Below are positions 10,897 through 21,229 of a stretch of DNA of 64,000 bases, piece by piece (the stretch's first letter is position 1; each line of letters starts with the position of its first letter). The stretch lies in contig JAOTOM010003691.1 of assembly GCA_034440615.1 (NCBI GenBank), forward strand, positions 58,501 through 122,500, in the 5' to 3' direction. The translations under genes were made by a program, and so were the position numbers. This DNA is from Ashinkailepas kermadecensis. Its lineage: Eukaryota; Arthropoda; Thecostraca; Neolepadidae. The notes under the pieces were generated by a model. That model was given only the letters and a program-made list of their open reading frames with translations, searched no databases and was not told the origin of the DNA.

Positions 10897-11162
10897 TTGC
10901 AATTCGGCTCTTCTATGTCCGCTGTACCTCTTGGGCAGCCGTTTTCGTTATGAGTTGCAAGGCAAATCGGCTCATCTACGTCCGATGCTCCTCTGGGTAG
11001 TCGTTTTACGCTATGCTGATTATTATTTTTATTTTGTGTTTTTGTTTTCCTAAAGCAATTCGTTTCATCTACTTCCGACGGTACCGCTAGGTAGCCATTT
11101 ATTTCTAATTGGGAAGCAAGTCGGCTCATGTACGTCCGACGCCATGCAGGGATGGCTATTTA
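10897..11162 (-). repeat. Tandem motif repeats in the LINE B 3' UTR
   Basis: Four copies of a core like TCGGCTCATCTACGTCCGA followed by GGTAGCCATTTA occur at about 10911, 10966, 11062 and 11122 (plus-strand coordinates), spaced 55-96 bp. The same arrangement is present in the second LINE B copy at 48010-48310. Conservation between copies suggests they belong to the element. They might form the structure recognised by its RT, but that is inference. Confidence 0.75.
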
Positions 11163-11228
11163 CGTGTTTCCTATGAGTGCTTCGCGGTCATGCATTGCAA
11201 GTTGATGTGAGTGTTGTTCGTGTGGTGC

Positions 11229-12600
11229 CTACAGTGCTCCTGCTAGTTTTGTGGCATACAGATATTCAAATAGCAATTGAAGGAGTTCTGGGTGTTTGAC
11301 ACCGAGAAGCGATGGAATCGATAGGGTGATACCCTCTCCTTGGCAGAATGCCTTAAGTGGTTGTCTTTGAGAGCTAAAGCTACTGCAGTCTTGCAGGATG
11401 TGGCTTATGCTTAGCGTGGTGTTGCAGGTGCCACAGTGTGGTGTTGTATATTGGTCACCCTGCAATTGAGGCTGTGCTAGTTTTGTGCAATCAGTTCTAA
11501 GTCTAGTGAGGATGAGCTCTTTTTGTCGGCGAGATTGATTTGATGTGTTCCATGTGCTTATCGTTGGTTTGATTGTGTGGTTGTGGTTGGAATTGTGTTG
11601 TGTTGAGTTGTGTGGGTCCATGTGTTCTGTTGATGTCGGTGAATGTGGCGTTGTAGGAGTGCTTTGCAATCGTCTACCGAATATTCCACGCTATGGTAAG
11701 TGTTCGATGCTAAGGCTTGCTTTGCGAGCCGGTCTGCTTCTTCGTTACCTGGGATGTAGGCGTGGCCCGGAATCCAGAAGAGGAAAAGTTCATGTGTACG
11801 TTGTGGACCACGATTTGTTGGGTTCTATCAATGACGTGATGTGGACAGTCGTGGGTGTTGCTAACTGACTGAAGGACGGATTTGGAGTCTGAACAAATTA
11901 CTACGTTTCTAGCTTTACGCCTCATGAGAATGGAGATTGCGGCCAGAATGGCCATTGCTTCAGCGGAGTAGATGGAGAGGTTATCCGGTAGACACTTGGA
12001 ATGTCTGAGATCTGGCCCAGTGATGCCGATGCCTACATTAGCCTCGTGTTTCGACGTCCGTGAATACGAGTGTTTTGTGATTGCTGTCATCGGCGAACTT
12101 TTGGAAGATGCCAAGAATTTCCGCCGATTTGATAGTGGATTTCATCACCGAGAGCAACTACTCGACCTTTGGTTGACTGGGAGTCCAGAATAGCCTAGTG
12201 GGCGGTCGAGCTGCAATGGCTGGAATTGTGAGGTTAAGATCTGAGAAAGCCGTGGCAATTTGAATGCTATATGGTGGAAGTTTGCGCCCAAATCGGCTCT
12301 TGTCGTATCTGTCAGGCGTAAAGCAGCGCTGTGCCGGATGATTTTCAATGGATTTGATTTTGATGTGGTAGCGGCACAGCTGTTGTGTCCTCCTGAAGTG
12401 GAGTGAAGTGTTTAAATCCACTGGAAGACTGGCTATCGGTGTGGTGCTGAGGGCACCTGTGGCTGCTCTGATGCAGCTGTTTTGGATGATTTCTAACTTT
12501 TGACTCTGGCTTTGTGAAATGGTGGCAAAAATGATGCTGTTGTATTCTAGGATGGGTCGTATGATTGATGTGTAGCGTCGCAGTAGTGTTTTCCTGTCTC
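11229..12600 (-). pseudogene. LINE B ORF2 connection, RNase H and C-terminal finger
   Basis: Pieces in several minus-strand frames follow the family order. 12600-12145 gives the connection (IIRPILEYNS, IIQNSCIRAATGAL, DLNTSLHFRRTQQL). 12114-11710 gives RNase H with TLVFTDVE, the Glu of SAEAMAILAAIS and the Asp of ICSDSKSVLQSVS. IPGNEEADRLAKQA follows near 11740. 11669-11229 gives TWNTSNQSRRQKELILTRLRT and the finger CGTCNTTLSISHILQDC. At least three frame changes break it. All elements of an RNase H-bearing LINE C-terminus are recognisable. Confidence 0.85.
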
Positions 12601-12604
12601 CACC

Positions 12605-13715
12605 TCAGTCTGTGCTTGCAAGTGCACGGAGAATGTTGACGCGCTTCGCGCATCGCTTCGAGATGGAGGTGGTGTGGGTGTTGAAACTGAGCTTTTCGTC
12701 TAAATGTACTTCTAAGAACTTGAAGCTTTTCACCTGTTCGATGGCTTTGCCATCGATTTTAGGTAGAGTTTTTGGTATGGGGCGGAGACGACTATATGTG
12801 ACGGTGGCGGATTTTTTTCGGCGGACAGGGTGAAGCCTCAAGTTTTGCACCACTTTGTAATGTGGTCTAGTACTTGCTATTTTGATCATGCTGATGAAAA
12901 GGCTCGGTGAGAGCACGCTCCCCTGCGCCAGGCCCTGTTCCTGAGTTGTGTTGCTTGATGTGACACTGCCGCATCATACCTTAAGGGTTCTGTTTCTGAG
13001 GAAGTTAAGAATGAAGTGTGCTATGTGTCCACGTAGGCCTATCTTGTGGAGTTTGTGTGTCAGTGCGGACTTGTGTATTCGGTCGAATGCGGCAGTGATG
13101 TCTAAGTAGGCAGCCTATTGTTGTGCGTTTGATGCGTAGACCACTTTCTATGTCATGCATTAATCTAATGAGATTGTCTGTAGTTGATTTTTGACGCTGG
13201 AAACCGCACTGAAATTCATCGAGCAGGTCGTTGTGTTCCAGAAATTGCCTCAATCGTGTGTTGACCATGCGCTGGACCAACTTACTGGCACAGCTAGTAA
13301 GTGTGATGGGTCTATAACCTTTTGGGGTGGAGTGATCTCTGTGTGGCTTTAACAATGGAATGACTACGCTCTCCCGCCAGGAGGCGAGAATGGTGTCGCT
13401 TTGGTACAGTTCATTTATGGCCGCTAGTAGGTACGTTATGGAATTTTTGATAAGACGTTTAAACAACTGGTAATGGATGCCGTCAGGCCCAACCGACGTG
13501 TTTCGACACTTGTTGAAGGCAAGGTGTAACTCGTGCATAGTAAACGACTGATTGTAGATGTCTCTATTGCTAGAGTTAAAATTTGCTTTGAAGGCAAGGG
13601 CGTCTAGAGCGCTTAACATAGTGGTGTCGTAGTTGCTGTTGCCAGATACGCTGGCGTAGTTTAGTTTAAAGTGGTGTAAGACATATTGTGTGTCAGTGGT
13701 GTGCTGTCCTTTCAC
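12605..13715 (-). pseudogene. LINE B ORF2 reverse transcriptase, YADD box missing
   Basis: On the minus strand, 13715-13130 encodes CRNTSVGPDGIHYQLF, LASWRESVVIPLLKP, YRPITLTSCASKL and EFQCGFQRQKSTTDNLIRL. After a frameshift near 13115 comes YLDITAAFDRIHK (first catalytic Asp). A further piece reads LSPSLFISMI and runs directly into KIASTRPHYKVVQNL, where LINE A copy 1 has some 35 residues including YADD. The thumb follows (FKFLEVHLDEKLSFNTH, VNILRALAST). The missing block means the polymerase was inactive after this deletion. Confidence 0.85.
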
Positions 13716-13748
13716 CGTCAGCTGGGCGTTTAAAGTTGAAACGTTTCA

Positions 13749-14393
13749 TCAGGTCCCAGATTCTGGCGGTAGGGGTGAACCTATTAAATTTAGAGGCAAA
13801 AGACTGCCAACGGTTTTGGCGTGCAGTTCGATTTGTGTACCAGCAGTGTTTTTGAGATTGTCTGTATGTTGATAGGTGTGTTTCGCACACGCAGCTTTTG
13901 AATTGTTTGAGGGCAAGGCGCCGTGACCACAAACAATTCTGGCGGTGCTGTTCGAATTCTGCACCGGCAGTGTTTTTGAGATTGTCTGTATGCTGATAGG
14001 TGTGCTTCGCACACCGCATGTTTTGAATTGCTTGTGGGCACGGCGCCGCGCGGCGATTGCCCTTTGACGGTCCGGGGTCCACCATGGCGTCGATGCCCTT
14101 TTCTTAGGTTTGTTGCTTTTTGGGACTGAGTCTCGTGCTGCTGAGCTGATGGCCCTTAGGATTGTCTCGATTTTACTGGTCTCTGAAGTTGCTAGGTTGA
14201 GGTCCACCTGATCCTTAAATTTAGCCCAGTCCGCTCTTTTCAAGTTCCAAGATGGTCTAAATAGCTTAATGTGGTGGATAGCGTCTGTGCTGATCCTAAT
14301 TGTGATTGGGTAGTGGTCGCTCAACCCGGGAACGTCTGAAACTGACCAGTCAAATAGTGAGCTAAGTCGTTGGGAGCAGCACGTCAAGTCAAT
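13749..14393 (-). pseudogene. LINE B ORF2 endonuclease end and linker, with internal duplication
   Basis: After an in-frame TGA (14394-14396) the minus strand continues TCCSQRLSSLFDWSVSDV, then GLSDHYPIT, the SDH motif that ends the AP endonuclease. The linker motif STPWWTPDRQRAIAARRRAH follows. From 14059 to 13812 a block of about 124 bp occurs twice in tandem (13812-13935 and 13936-14059), which shifts the frame. Confidence 0.85.
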
Positions 14394-14960
14394 TCAACTG
14401 TCCGATCCTCCTAAGGTCGGGTTGTAGTGGTTGGCGGCCCCGGTGTTAAGAAGTACTAAGTTGTGGTCCGAAATAAACTGGTTAATTTCGCGCCCTCTAG
14501 CGCCAGTCTAGTAGATTTCCCAAGAGGAGTGTTTAGCATTAAATTCTCCCATAATGAGAACTGGTGGAGGGGCCTGAAGCAGCAAGTCGCCCAGCTTCTG
14601 TGGTGTGGGGGTTTCAGCTGGCGGCGAGATGTATAGTGAGATGACTGTGGTTTGGCAATGGGAAATTTTGAGGCTGACTGCTACGCAATTCAGGGGAGCA
14701 TTTACCGTTACTCTACGATGAGGTACGCTGTTTGCAATGAGTATGGCTGCGTCCCATTTCCTACATGGGCCGTTTACGTTGTCGATGTGCCAAGTGTAAT
14801 CTAGGATTTTGTTCCAAGTGGAACAGAATCTCGAAAGTAATCTTCTTGGAGCGCAGCTAGTAATGGTTTTTGTTGCAAGAATTCAGATTTGAATTCTATG
14901 AACATGCCTGCAAGGCTACCGGTGTTTCAGTGCAGAAAAACTCCCATTGCCGAACACGCT
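14394..14960 (-). pseudogene. LINE B ORF2 AP endonuclease, N-terminal part
   Basis: The minus strand encodes the start of an apurinic-like endonuclease: WNTGSLAGMFIEFKSEFLQQ and ALQE (motif with catalytic Glu), DYTWHIDNVNGPCRKWDAAI, SVPHRRVTVNAPLNCVAVSL, LIMGEFNAKHSSWE and NTGAANHYNPTLGGSDS. The usual GDFNA motif reads GEFNA, so a metal/catalytic Asp is changed. A TAG near 14510 and the TGA at 14394 interrupt it, and there is one frameshift near 14830. This domain nicks target DNA to prime reverse transcription. ORF2 probably began close to 14960. Confidence 0.85.
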
Positions 14961-15018
14961 TAGCGACTGTTGGTGTTCCTATACTGGGGTGGTGTCGGTG
15001 TCGAGTTGGGGAGAAAGG

Positions 15019-15318
15019 TTAAGCCGGTGAACTGAGAGAGGGTTTGGAGGTGACCCGGGCAGGGGTGGTAGCCTGGGCCTGGTCGCACGGGTCCTGGGAG
15101 GTGATTGGGTGGAGTGGCGGCGGGATTTGCGCTTGCTTGGGAGGCGCGGTGGGCTCTGGCGGGATTCGTTGGTCTGGAGTTGTGGGTTCGACGGGCTTGG
15201 CATGTTCGGTAGGTTCAGTCTGAGTGCTGGCCTCAGACGAGGTTTTGGAATGGGTTTGGGTGGGTGTGCAGGAGGTGGTGAGTGTAGAAAAGCTGGTTGT
15301 GGGCGGGGGCACATTCAT
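15019..15318 (-). pseudogene. LINE B ORF1, Pro/Thr-rich C-terminal part
   Basis: A 99-codon minus-strand frame is rich in Pro, Thr and Ser with a few charged residues (TPTQTHSKTSSEASTQTEP). It lies immediately before ORF2, where ORF1 proteins of this type end in a disordered Pro-rich tail. It is separated from the zinc-knuckle part by about 1.3 kb that does not read as ORF1. The assignment rests on position and composition. Confidence 0.5.
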
Positions 15319-16650
15319 TTGAGAAATTTACCCCCTACCCTCCCAATTCATGTTGCGACAGTTTCCGGCAGATGTCATGCCACGGGTCGGCCGAGTTGTC
15401 TCACAGCTTACGTCGGCACTACTGCAGACTGTAGCCGAGGCCATAGGCTATTGTTTCCGGCACAGGTGCATAGCTATCCGACACCCTACCACCGCCGCGT
15501 GACCTCGATGCAGGCCGCCGCCGTGTGAATGCCAGTGAGGTGATGTGACCATCAGTGGGTGATGCATGTCAGTGGTTATATTATGGGAACAGTCGGGCAG
15601 GTGTGTGTAAGTACATGAATGGTATGACAGTAGTTTGACTGTGATGTGACAGGTCATGTCACTGTGGCAACCATATGTCAGAGGTACCTGAGGACAGATG
15701 TATGTGTGATTTATGAAGGTAATAGCACATAAAATAATGATTGACTGCTGAATGAATGTTACTGTGGTTGTGGAATGTCAGATGACAGATGATCTGTAAC
15801 GCCCCGATATGCCGGCTGTCTGTGTACAGCGCGGAGCCGCCGTATCGGTATTGTCTGGAGGTATGCGCTGAGGTCAGCCGTGATTCCCACTGCCAAGCTC
15901 TGTTCGTAACCAGAGCTCTGAGAATGTCTCTGAGGTCTGAGGCACGGCGCTATCCGCCGGTGCGGTAGAGTTCGTCGGGTCCCGGCCATTGTTCTCGATG
16001 CGACACGGAGATCACGTTCTCTGGTGATGTCAGGGGATGAGCCACTGGATAGGGGGCGTAAACCGCCACGTGACCATGACGTGGCCTGGCACGAAGCCAG
16101 GGGCGGTGACCGTTACGTTGAGTTCGTGGAGAGCCGCCAGGGCACTCTCACACTTGCCACTGGGACTCGCGACTGAGCGGTCGCCGAAGGCGGGCGGCTG
16201 GCCGCCGCCAGCCAGCCGCCAGAGCTCACCACGTCGGTACTGAGGTTTGCCTGAGGACTCTGATTGAGAGTGTGTGACTGTCGAGATGTATGAAGATGTG
16301 GGATGGCCGTGTGCATCGTCTGTTGAGCAGTTGGAGCTGTCGGTCGTTCAAAGGCACTATTGCACTGATTTGACTATCACGCTGCACTTTTGAAACTAAA
16401 TAATTGGACGCAAATATAAGTGCTGGATGTTATGTGGTGCCTGTTAAGATGTTTGGATCAGAGCTCTGAGATCGAAACACAGAGGCATTGGACATATACC
16501 CGGGAGTTTATCGTCAACGTTGAGGTCCATAGTCTATCACCGTGCCAAAGGAAGTATTTCCCCAGTCATGCGCGAAATGGCTGATAAACCCAGGGCGACA
16601 AGAACTTGTTTACATGAGGGGTTCAGTTTGACAGCATATGGTGGCCGTGG
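15319..16650. other. GC-rich interruption inside LINE B ORF1, unidentified
   Basis: No frame here reads like ORF1 or any other protein I know. It contains short direct repeats and CCGCC-rich stretches (16060-16220). It could be a non-autonomous insertion or strongly diverged ORF1. I find no clear terminal repeats or target duplication. Confidence 0.4.
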
Positions 16651-17310
16651 ACTTGCGGGTGGTCTGGGGGTATGTTGTTGTGGCCTTGGTTCTAGGCCTT
16701 GGTTTGGGCCGGTCGGATGGATGTGGCAGGGGCCGAGACCCTGGAGGAGGCAGTGGAGGGAAGGCCTCAGTGTGGCGAGGAGGTCCCTAGCCGGTTGGAG
16801 GCGGTGACCCGAAGGGGTATGGCCAGGTCCCGTAGGGGATGGGTGGGTACCGGTGGGGGATGGGATGGATACCGAGTCTGGGTTTGATAGGCGTTTGAGG
16901 AGTGATGATGCGGGGTGGCTATCGGAGGCCGTGCCTGAGGTGGGATGTTGGTGGGCATGGGCCGGGTCTGAGCTGGGGTGGGAGGGGAAGGAGGCCCGGT
17001 CCTCGGTGGGGTGGACGTGGGAAGCCGGGCCCGCGGTGGAAAGGGTGTGGGAGGAGGCCGAGTCGATGGTGAAGGGATGTGGATAAGGGCCAGGTCTGCA
17101 GTGGAGTGGATGTGGGAGGAGGCCAGGTCCGGGGTGGGGTGGCGTGGGAAGGAGTGGTGATCGGTGAGGTCGAGGGGCGATGGACCGGGAAGTCGGGGAT
17201 CAGTGGGTCGGTTGAGGCGAGGGGCGGCGCAGCGTTGAGGAGGGAGGTGTGCCGGGCTCCGGGAGCCGGCTGCTGGTGGGATGGTAGGGCGGGTGGGATA
17301 TGGTGTTGGA

Positions 17311-17321
17311 GGGGGGGGGGG
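17311..17321 (+). repeat. Poly(G) tract, 11 bp
   Basis: A pure G run within the antisense of the Pro-rich ORF1 tail. Other G runs of nine or more lie at 23960, 24784, 28938, 32579, 37444 and 43159. Confidence 0.9.
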
Positions 17322-17667
17322 AGGTGTGGAGAGCGTCGCTGCGTAGCTTCGTCCGGCGGTAGGTGCGGTGTGGGAAGGTGCGGTTGTGGATGTGGGAGTG
17401 CTAGTGGTGGTGGTGCTGCGTAAGTGCTGTCGTGCTGTTGCATGTGGCAACCTGTGAGTTGCCGCGTACCGGCACACCTCCTTCTCGCATGCCCACTTGG
17501 GGAAATCGTGGTCGGTGGCGGGGTGCGGCCGATTACAGCTTGTACACCTCCTTTCGGAGAAGTTGCAATCTGATGCCGTGTGGTGACCGGCGCACTGACT
17601 GCATCTTGGAATTCGCGACGCGCATGCGCGTTCGCCATGTCCGTAACGCAAGCAGAACCGGCACCGT

Positions 17668-17718
17668 AGTGGCAAAGGCACGTAGAGGCGTACCTCGTAG
17701 GCCTTGTTGTGTATGTGG
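17668..17718 (-). repeat. 51-bp inverted duplication, left copy
   Basis: The 51 bases are the exact reverse complement of 20458-20508. They encode ORF1 residues HIHNKAYEVRLYVPLPL on the minus strand here. On the left side the reading continues into the zinc knuckles. The pair brackets the family A copy and the ORF1 N-terminal half, as expected for inversion breakpoints with a duplicated end. Confidence 0.9.
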
Positions 17719-17773
17719 ACGTGTGATGGCACAAATGTGATCAAACACAAACGTGTGATCAAACACAAAAACC

Positions 17774-18457
17774 AATCTCTCCTACACAGTCAGGCTTTCT
17801 TCCTAACCGATCATGTCTCGACAATCTCACATACCTCATCACACACATCCAGGAAGCGGCGACAAGGAAACGCTCCACTGTCACGTCTTCCTGGACTTAA
17901 AACAAACATACAACACCATCAGCACAACAGCAACACTACAACACTCTTACAACATAGACATGCAGCGAAGACTACTACACTATCTCCAGTTCTACCCATT
18001 AAAACGATCATTTCAAGTCAAAATTGGGCCCAACACTTCAGACACAACATTCCCCACAACGGGCTTAATGCAAGGCTCAGTTCTAAGTCCTCTTCTCTTT
18101 ATTCTAGGTTTAAATTCAATCATCATCGACAACTTTTCGACCAAAATTGCACTCTATGCAGACGACATCGTACTATGGACATCACACGAAACACCAACTC
18201 ACGCACTAGCAACACTACAAAACGCACTAACAGAACTACACAACAAACTCGCCTTACTAAATCTGCACATCGCACCACACAAATCCAAATGCATAGTATT
18301 CGGCTACAACCGACACACAGACTTACAACCACTGAAAATAGACCATACACCCATACCATTTGTTACCACAGCAAAATTCCTCGGTATCACATTAGACCCG
18401 CAGCTCACCTTTCGGCCACACATCTTAAACATAAAAAACGCGCATCAAAAAGAATAA
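17774..18457 (+). pseudogene. LINE A copy 2 reverse transcriptase
   Basis: The RT palm is preserved: HVFLDLKQTYNTI (first Asp; reached by a frameshift near 17880), GLMQGSVLSPLLFILG, ALYADDIVLWTS near 18160 and FLGITLDPQLTFRPH. It ends with a frameshift at about 18440 into the connection region. Compared with copy 1 the protein is about 85-90% similar by eye. Confidence 0.88.
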
Positions 18458-19900
18458 ACATACTCCGAGCACTATCCGGCACAAACTGGGGATCCGATGG
18501 AAATTCACTACTGACTGTATACAAAACAATCATTCTGCCAATCATGGAATACGGATCCCCACTCTTCGAAAACGCTGCTAAATCAAATCTCAGAATTATA
18601 GACACACTTCAACATCAATGCCTAAAAATAACTACAGGAGCATACACCACCTCACCCTATTTCGCTCTTCACATATACAACCACATATCAGAAGTAAAAT
18701 ACAGACGAACAGAAGCACTACTCAGATACCAATACAAGACGCAACTCATTGGACAACACCCATGCACCCAGGCACTAAAAATTCGTACCAAACTCATACA
18801 CCAACTCACGAAGAAAACACCACTTAAAACTACAATAGGCTGCCGCATTCACCAACACACAAATATATCACACATCACACTCCCCACATCAAAACCACTC
18901 ACACCACGCACAGCATGGTGGAAACACCAAACACCCACGACACACTTCCTCATGGACAAACCGAAACAGACACAGAAATACAACAACTCTTCCATCAATT
19001 CACATCACAATACGCAAATTACAATATCATCTACACCGACGGTTCAAAATCACATACACATCAGACGGGCACAGCGGCTGTGCTGTACCCCAATGCAGCA
19101 CCGCCCCGTGTCATCCTGCGTACCCGTCTGCACGACACAGTATCTACATACCCAGCATAATTATATGCAATCTTTTCGACCTATTCCACCATCTACAACA
19201 CCAAAATTGAACACAACATCATAGCAACTGACGCAAAATCAGCACTACAAAGCATAACACCCTACACCAAATTCAAACACCCCTCATGCTCAAAATACTG
19301 CAAATACATAAAAACTAAACACTCGACAACGACCACTCCTCTGGATCCCAAGCCACACAAACATACAAGGTAACGAACACGCAGACACACAAGCAAACAT
19401 AGCCACAACACTACAGAAAACCACACAATGTCCCTATTCACAATCCGACTACTACCCCACAATACGCCAGGCTATCAACAAACACATACAACAAACATGG
19501 GACACAGCAACAACACAGATTCACGAAATACACCCCAAACACGAACACTGGCACACCATCAATCAACACACCAGATTCAAAGAACGTACACTAACACGAC
19601 TACGCATCAGACACACGGCACTTACACACTTTTACCTCCTCCTACAACGCCCACGACCATAATGCACAACATGTCACCGAACACCTACAATCAAACACAT
19701 ACTCATCTACTGCACCAAATACACCAACCAAAGACAACATATCACAAACCACTGTACTACAAACAACATCCCACTAAACCTCATTACTTTCCTGAACGAC
19801 GACCATCCAGTATTACACGAACATATCTTCCACTTTCTCACTATCACACGCATACTCGAACAACTGGTAAAAAAAATGAAAAAATGATCGGGGAAAAATA
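18440..19900 (+). pseudogene. LINE A copy 2 connection, RNase H and C-terminal finger
   Basis: The connection (RINILRALSGTNWGSDGN, IMEYGSPLFENAAKSN, DTLQHQCLKITTGAY) is open to about 18970. RNase H then continues in another frame with NIIYTDGSKSHTHQTGTAAV, a stop where Ser-Glu is expected (TYPA then TAA), ATDAKSALQSI, and the remnants GNEHADTQ and TPTIKHILIYCTK in further frames. The catalytic Glu position is lost to the stop. At least four frame changes are present. Confidence 0.82.
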
Positions 19901-20166
19901 AAAGATATATTAAAAAGAAGAAAAGAACATGAACAAAAGGCTCAGAAAAAACACATAAAGATACGTTCCAAAAGAAAACAAAAAGTTGAAACCACTATCC
20001 CCAAAAGTGATTGTGATGTGTTACGTTCAAGCAATGTTCATTTACTGTGGCGATGCCCCGACCACCCCCATCCCCACTACACCCCATACCCCAACTTGGC
20101 ACCGTCCGTCCCACCGTCACCGTCCCAACTTGGCACATTCTAAACTCAACACACTTCAAAGTCAAC

Positions 20167-20508
20167 ATGCATACCACACACATCGCCGTCCAAACACAGA
20201 GCAGCGCGGACACACAAACTCTACTAAACACAACCACCTTCAACAACCATCGCTGCTCCTTCACGTTACACCGCACTCTGAACACCAGCTGGGGCTACAT
20301 TTGCGCCCCAGAGCTGGATAACTTACCACTCGACGACATCGTCGCACTGTTCGACGCTTCAGCCCTCCTGGACACCACAGTCACAATCAGCCAAATTAGA
20401 CGGGAGGCACGTTCGGCTCACAAACTTCTAGTACTGACCTTCAACTCACAACACCTGCCACATACACAACAAGGCCTACGAGGTACGCCTCTACGTGCCT
20501 TTGCCACT
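20167..20508 (+). pseudogene. LINE ORF1 N-terminal half on the opposite strand
   Basis: From ATG at 20167 about 97 codons are open, with CAPELDNLPLDDIVALFD, IRREARSAHKLLVLTFNS and then, after a one-base shift, HIHNKAYEVRLYVPLPL. This is the RRM-like half that precedes the zinc knuckles of Jockey/I-type ORF1 proteins. It stops exactly where the minus-strand ORF1 at 17.67 kb continues with RCRFC. An inversion would explain the two halves. Confidence 0.7.
20458..20508 (+). repeat. 51-bp inverted duplication, right copy
   Basis: This is the perfect reverse-complement match of 17668-17718. The coding sequence of ORF1 ends here in mid-frame and is followed at once by an antisense LINE A-like tail. 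Confidence 0.9.
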
Positions 20509-20511
20509 GTG

Positions 20512-20620
20512 TATGTGTGTTGTTGAGTTTTACCAGCCTGCCACCGTGTGGTGATATCGGCTGTTTCTGTGTGTTTGTATGTGTCTATATGTAGCTGTGT
20601 TGGCATTAGATGAGGGGGCA
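20512..20620 (-). mobile_element. LINE A 3' tail fragment
   Basis: Read on the minus strand, 20620-20512 contains CCAACACAG, ACACAGAAACAGCCG, CACCACACGGTGGCAGGCTGG and a CA-rich end. It matches 3383-3460 of LINE A copy 1. Only the terminal 100 bp is present, abutting the 51-bp inverted duplication. Confidence 0.75.
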
Positions 20621-20920
20621 CGAGGGTGTGAAAAATATGGTAGTTAGGATATTTAGGCGAATGGAGGAGTAAAGCTGACTCATTGAGCGGTTCCGAAGTA
20701 GATTTGAGGACGTCTTGAAGCTAGAAGTGAGCTGAGCAGAGATGAGATGAGCAGCTTCTCTAGGGTCCCTGGAGCTCTTCGTGTCTTCACTTCTTCTGCT
20801 GCTACAGGTTTGTCTTCTGCTCAAACCTTAGTCCTTCCTGCTGCTCTTCTGGCTTGCTGACTGCGGGCGTCGATCGTGCTCTGAGAAGCGCGTGTCTGAT
20901 CTCAACGCCCGCCCTGATAC
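20621..20920. other. No gene recognised
   Basis: Unique sequence between the LINE tail and the right minisatellite. It is rich in CTTCTGCTGCT-type motifs. I see no coding or RNA feature. Confidence 0.5.
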
Positions 20921-20924
20921 GTAC

Positions 20925-21195
20925 ATTTTCGCTTTCATACTTTTGCGCATAAGTACATTTGCGCTTACGTACGTTTGAGCATGCGTACTTTTGCGCATAC
21001 GTACTTTTGAGCTTGCGTACATTTGCGCATGCGTACATTTGTCATACATACAATTGCGCTAACGTACATTTGCCATACGTACATTTGCGCTTACGTACAA
21101 TTGCCATGCATACATCTGCGCTTACGTACATTTGTTTACGTACATTTGCCTACGTACATCTGCCATACGTACATTTGCTTTACGTACGTTTGTCC
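20925..21195 (+). repeat. 16-bp minisatellite, right array
   Basis: Units close to ACGTACATTTGCGCTT are repeated about 15 times with substitutions and some shortened units. Unit and orientation equal the second half of the array at 10327-10418. Together the two arrays bracket the LINE nest, which suggests the nest was inserted into, or grew between, copies of one satellite locus. Confidence 0.92.
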
Positions 21196-21229
21196 GGTTA
21201 CCCAAATTACCCAACTCCAAGCCCATTTG

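Larger units (their letters stand above)
10441..17740 (-). mobile_element. Non-LTR retrotransposon, family B, near full length
   Basis: Read on the minus strand this is a two-ORF LINE: ORF1 with zinc knuckles (17.7-16.8 kb) and a Pro-rich ORF1 end (15.3-15.0 kb), ORF2 endonuclease (14.96-14.3 kb), RT, RNase H and a C-terminal finger (to 11.2 kb), then a 3' UTR to 10441. About 1.3 kb of unrelated-looking DNA (15.32-16.65 kb) interrupts ORF1. Stops, frameshifts, a 124-bp tandem duplication and loss of the YADD box make it dead. A 5'-truncated copy lies at 47.57-49.04 kb and a short tail at 36.47 kb. ORF1's N-terminal half appears on the other strand at 20.17-20.51 kb. Confidence 0.88.
16767..17740 (-). 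pseudogene. LINE B ORF1, zinc-knuckle nucleic-acid-binding part
   Basis: The minus strand reads FVPSHVHIHNKAYEVRLYVP and then three CCHC-type knuckles: CRFCLRYGHGERAC, CSQCAGHHTASDC, and CTSCNRPHPATDHD. A long Pro/Ser/Thr-rich tail follows to a stop at 16767. This is the gag-like ORF1 of Jockey/I-type LINEs, which binds the element RNA. The residues just before the knuckles normally follow an RRM-like region, and that region is found on the opposite strand at 20.17-20.51 kb. The frame overlaps the start of the adjacent family A copy, so its exact 5' limit is uncertain. Confidence 0.85.
17774..20108 (+). mobile_element. Non-LTR retrotransposon, family A, copy 2 (5'-truncated)
   Basis: This copy aligns with positions about 866-3173 of copy 1, from the QSGFLP region of the RT to the shared 3' UTR end GGCACCGTCCG. 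It begins abruptly in the RT, as 5'-truncated LINE insertions do. Its orientation is opposite to LINE B. Several frameshifts separate RT, connection and RNase H. Past 20108 it runs straight into an ORF1 N-terminus instead of the tail seen in copy 1. Confidence 0.88.

Noticed and set aside
16853..17740. Plus-strand Gly/Val/Trp-rich frames opposite ORF1
   Set aside because: They are shadows of the Pro-rich minus-strand ORF1.
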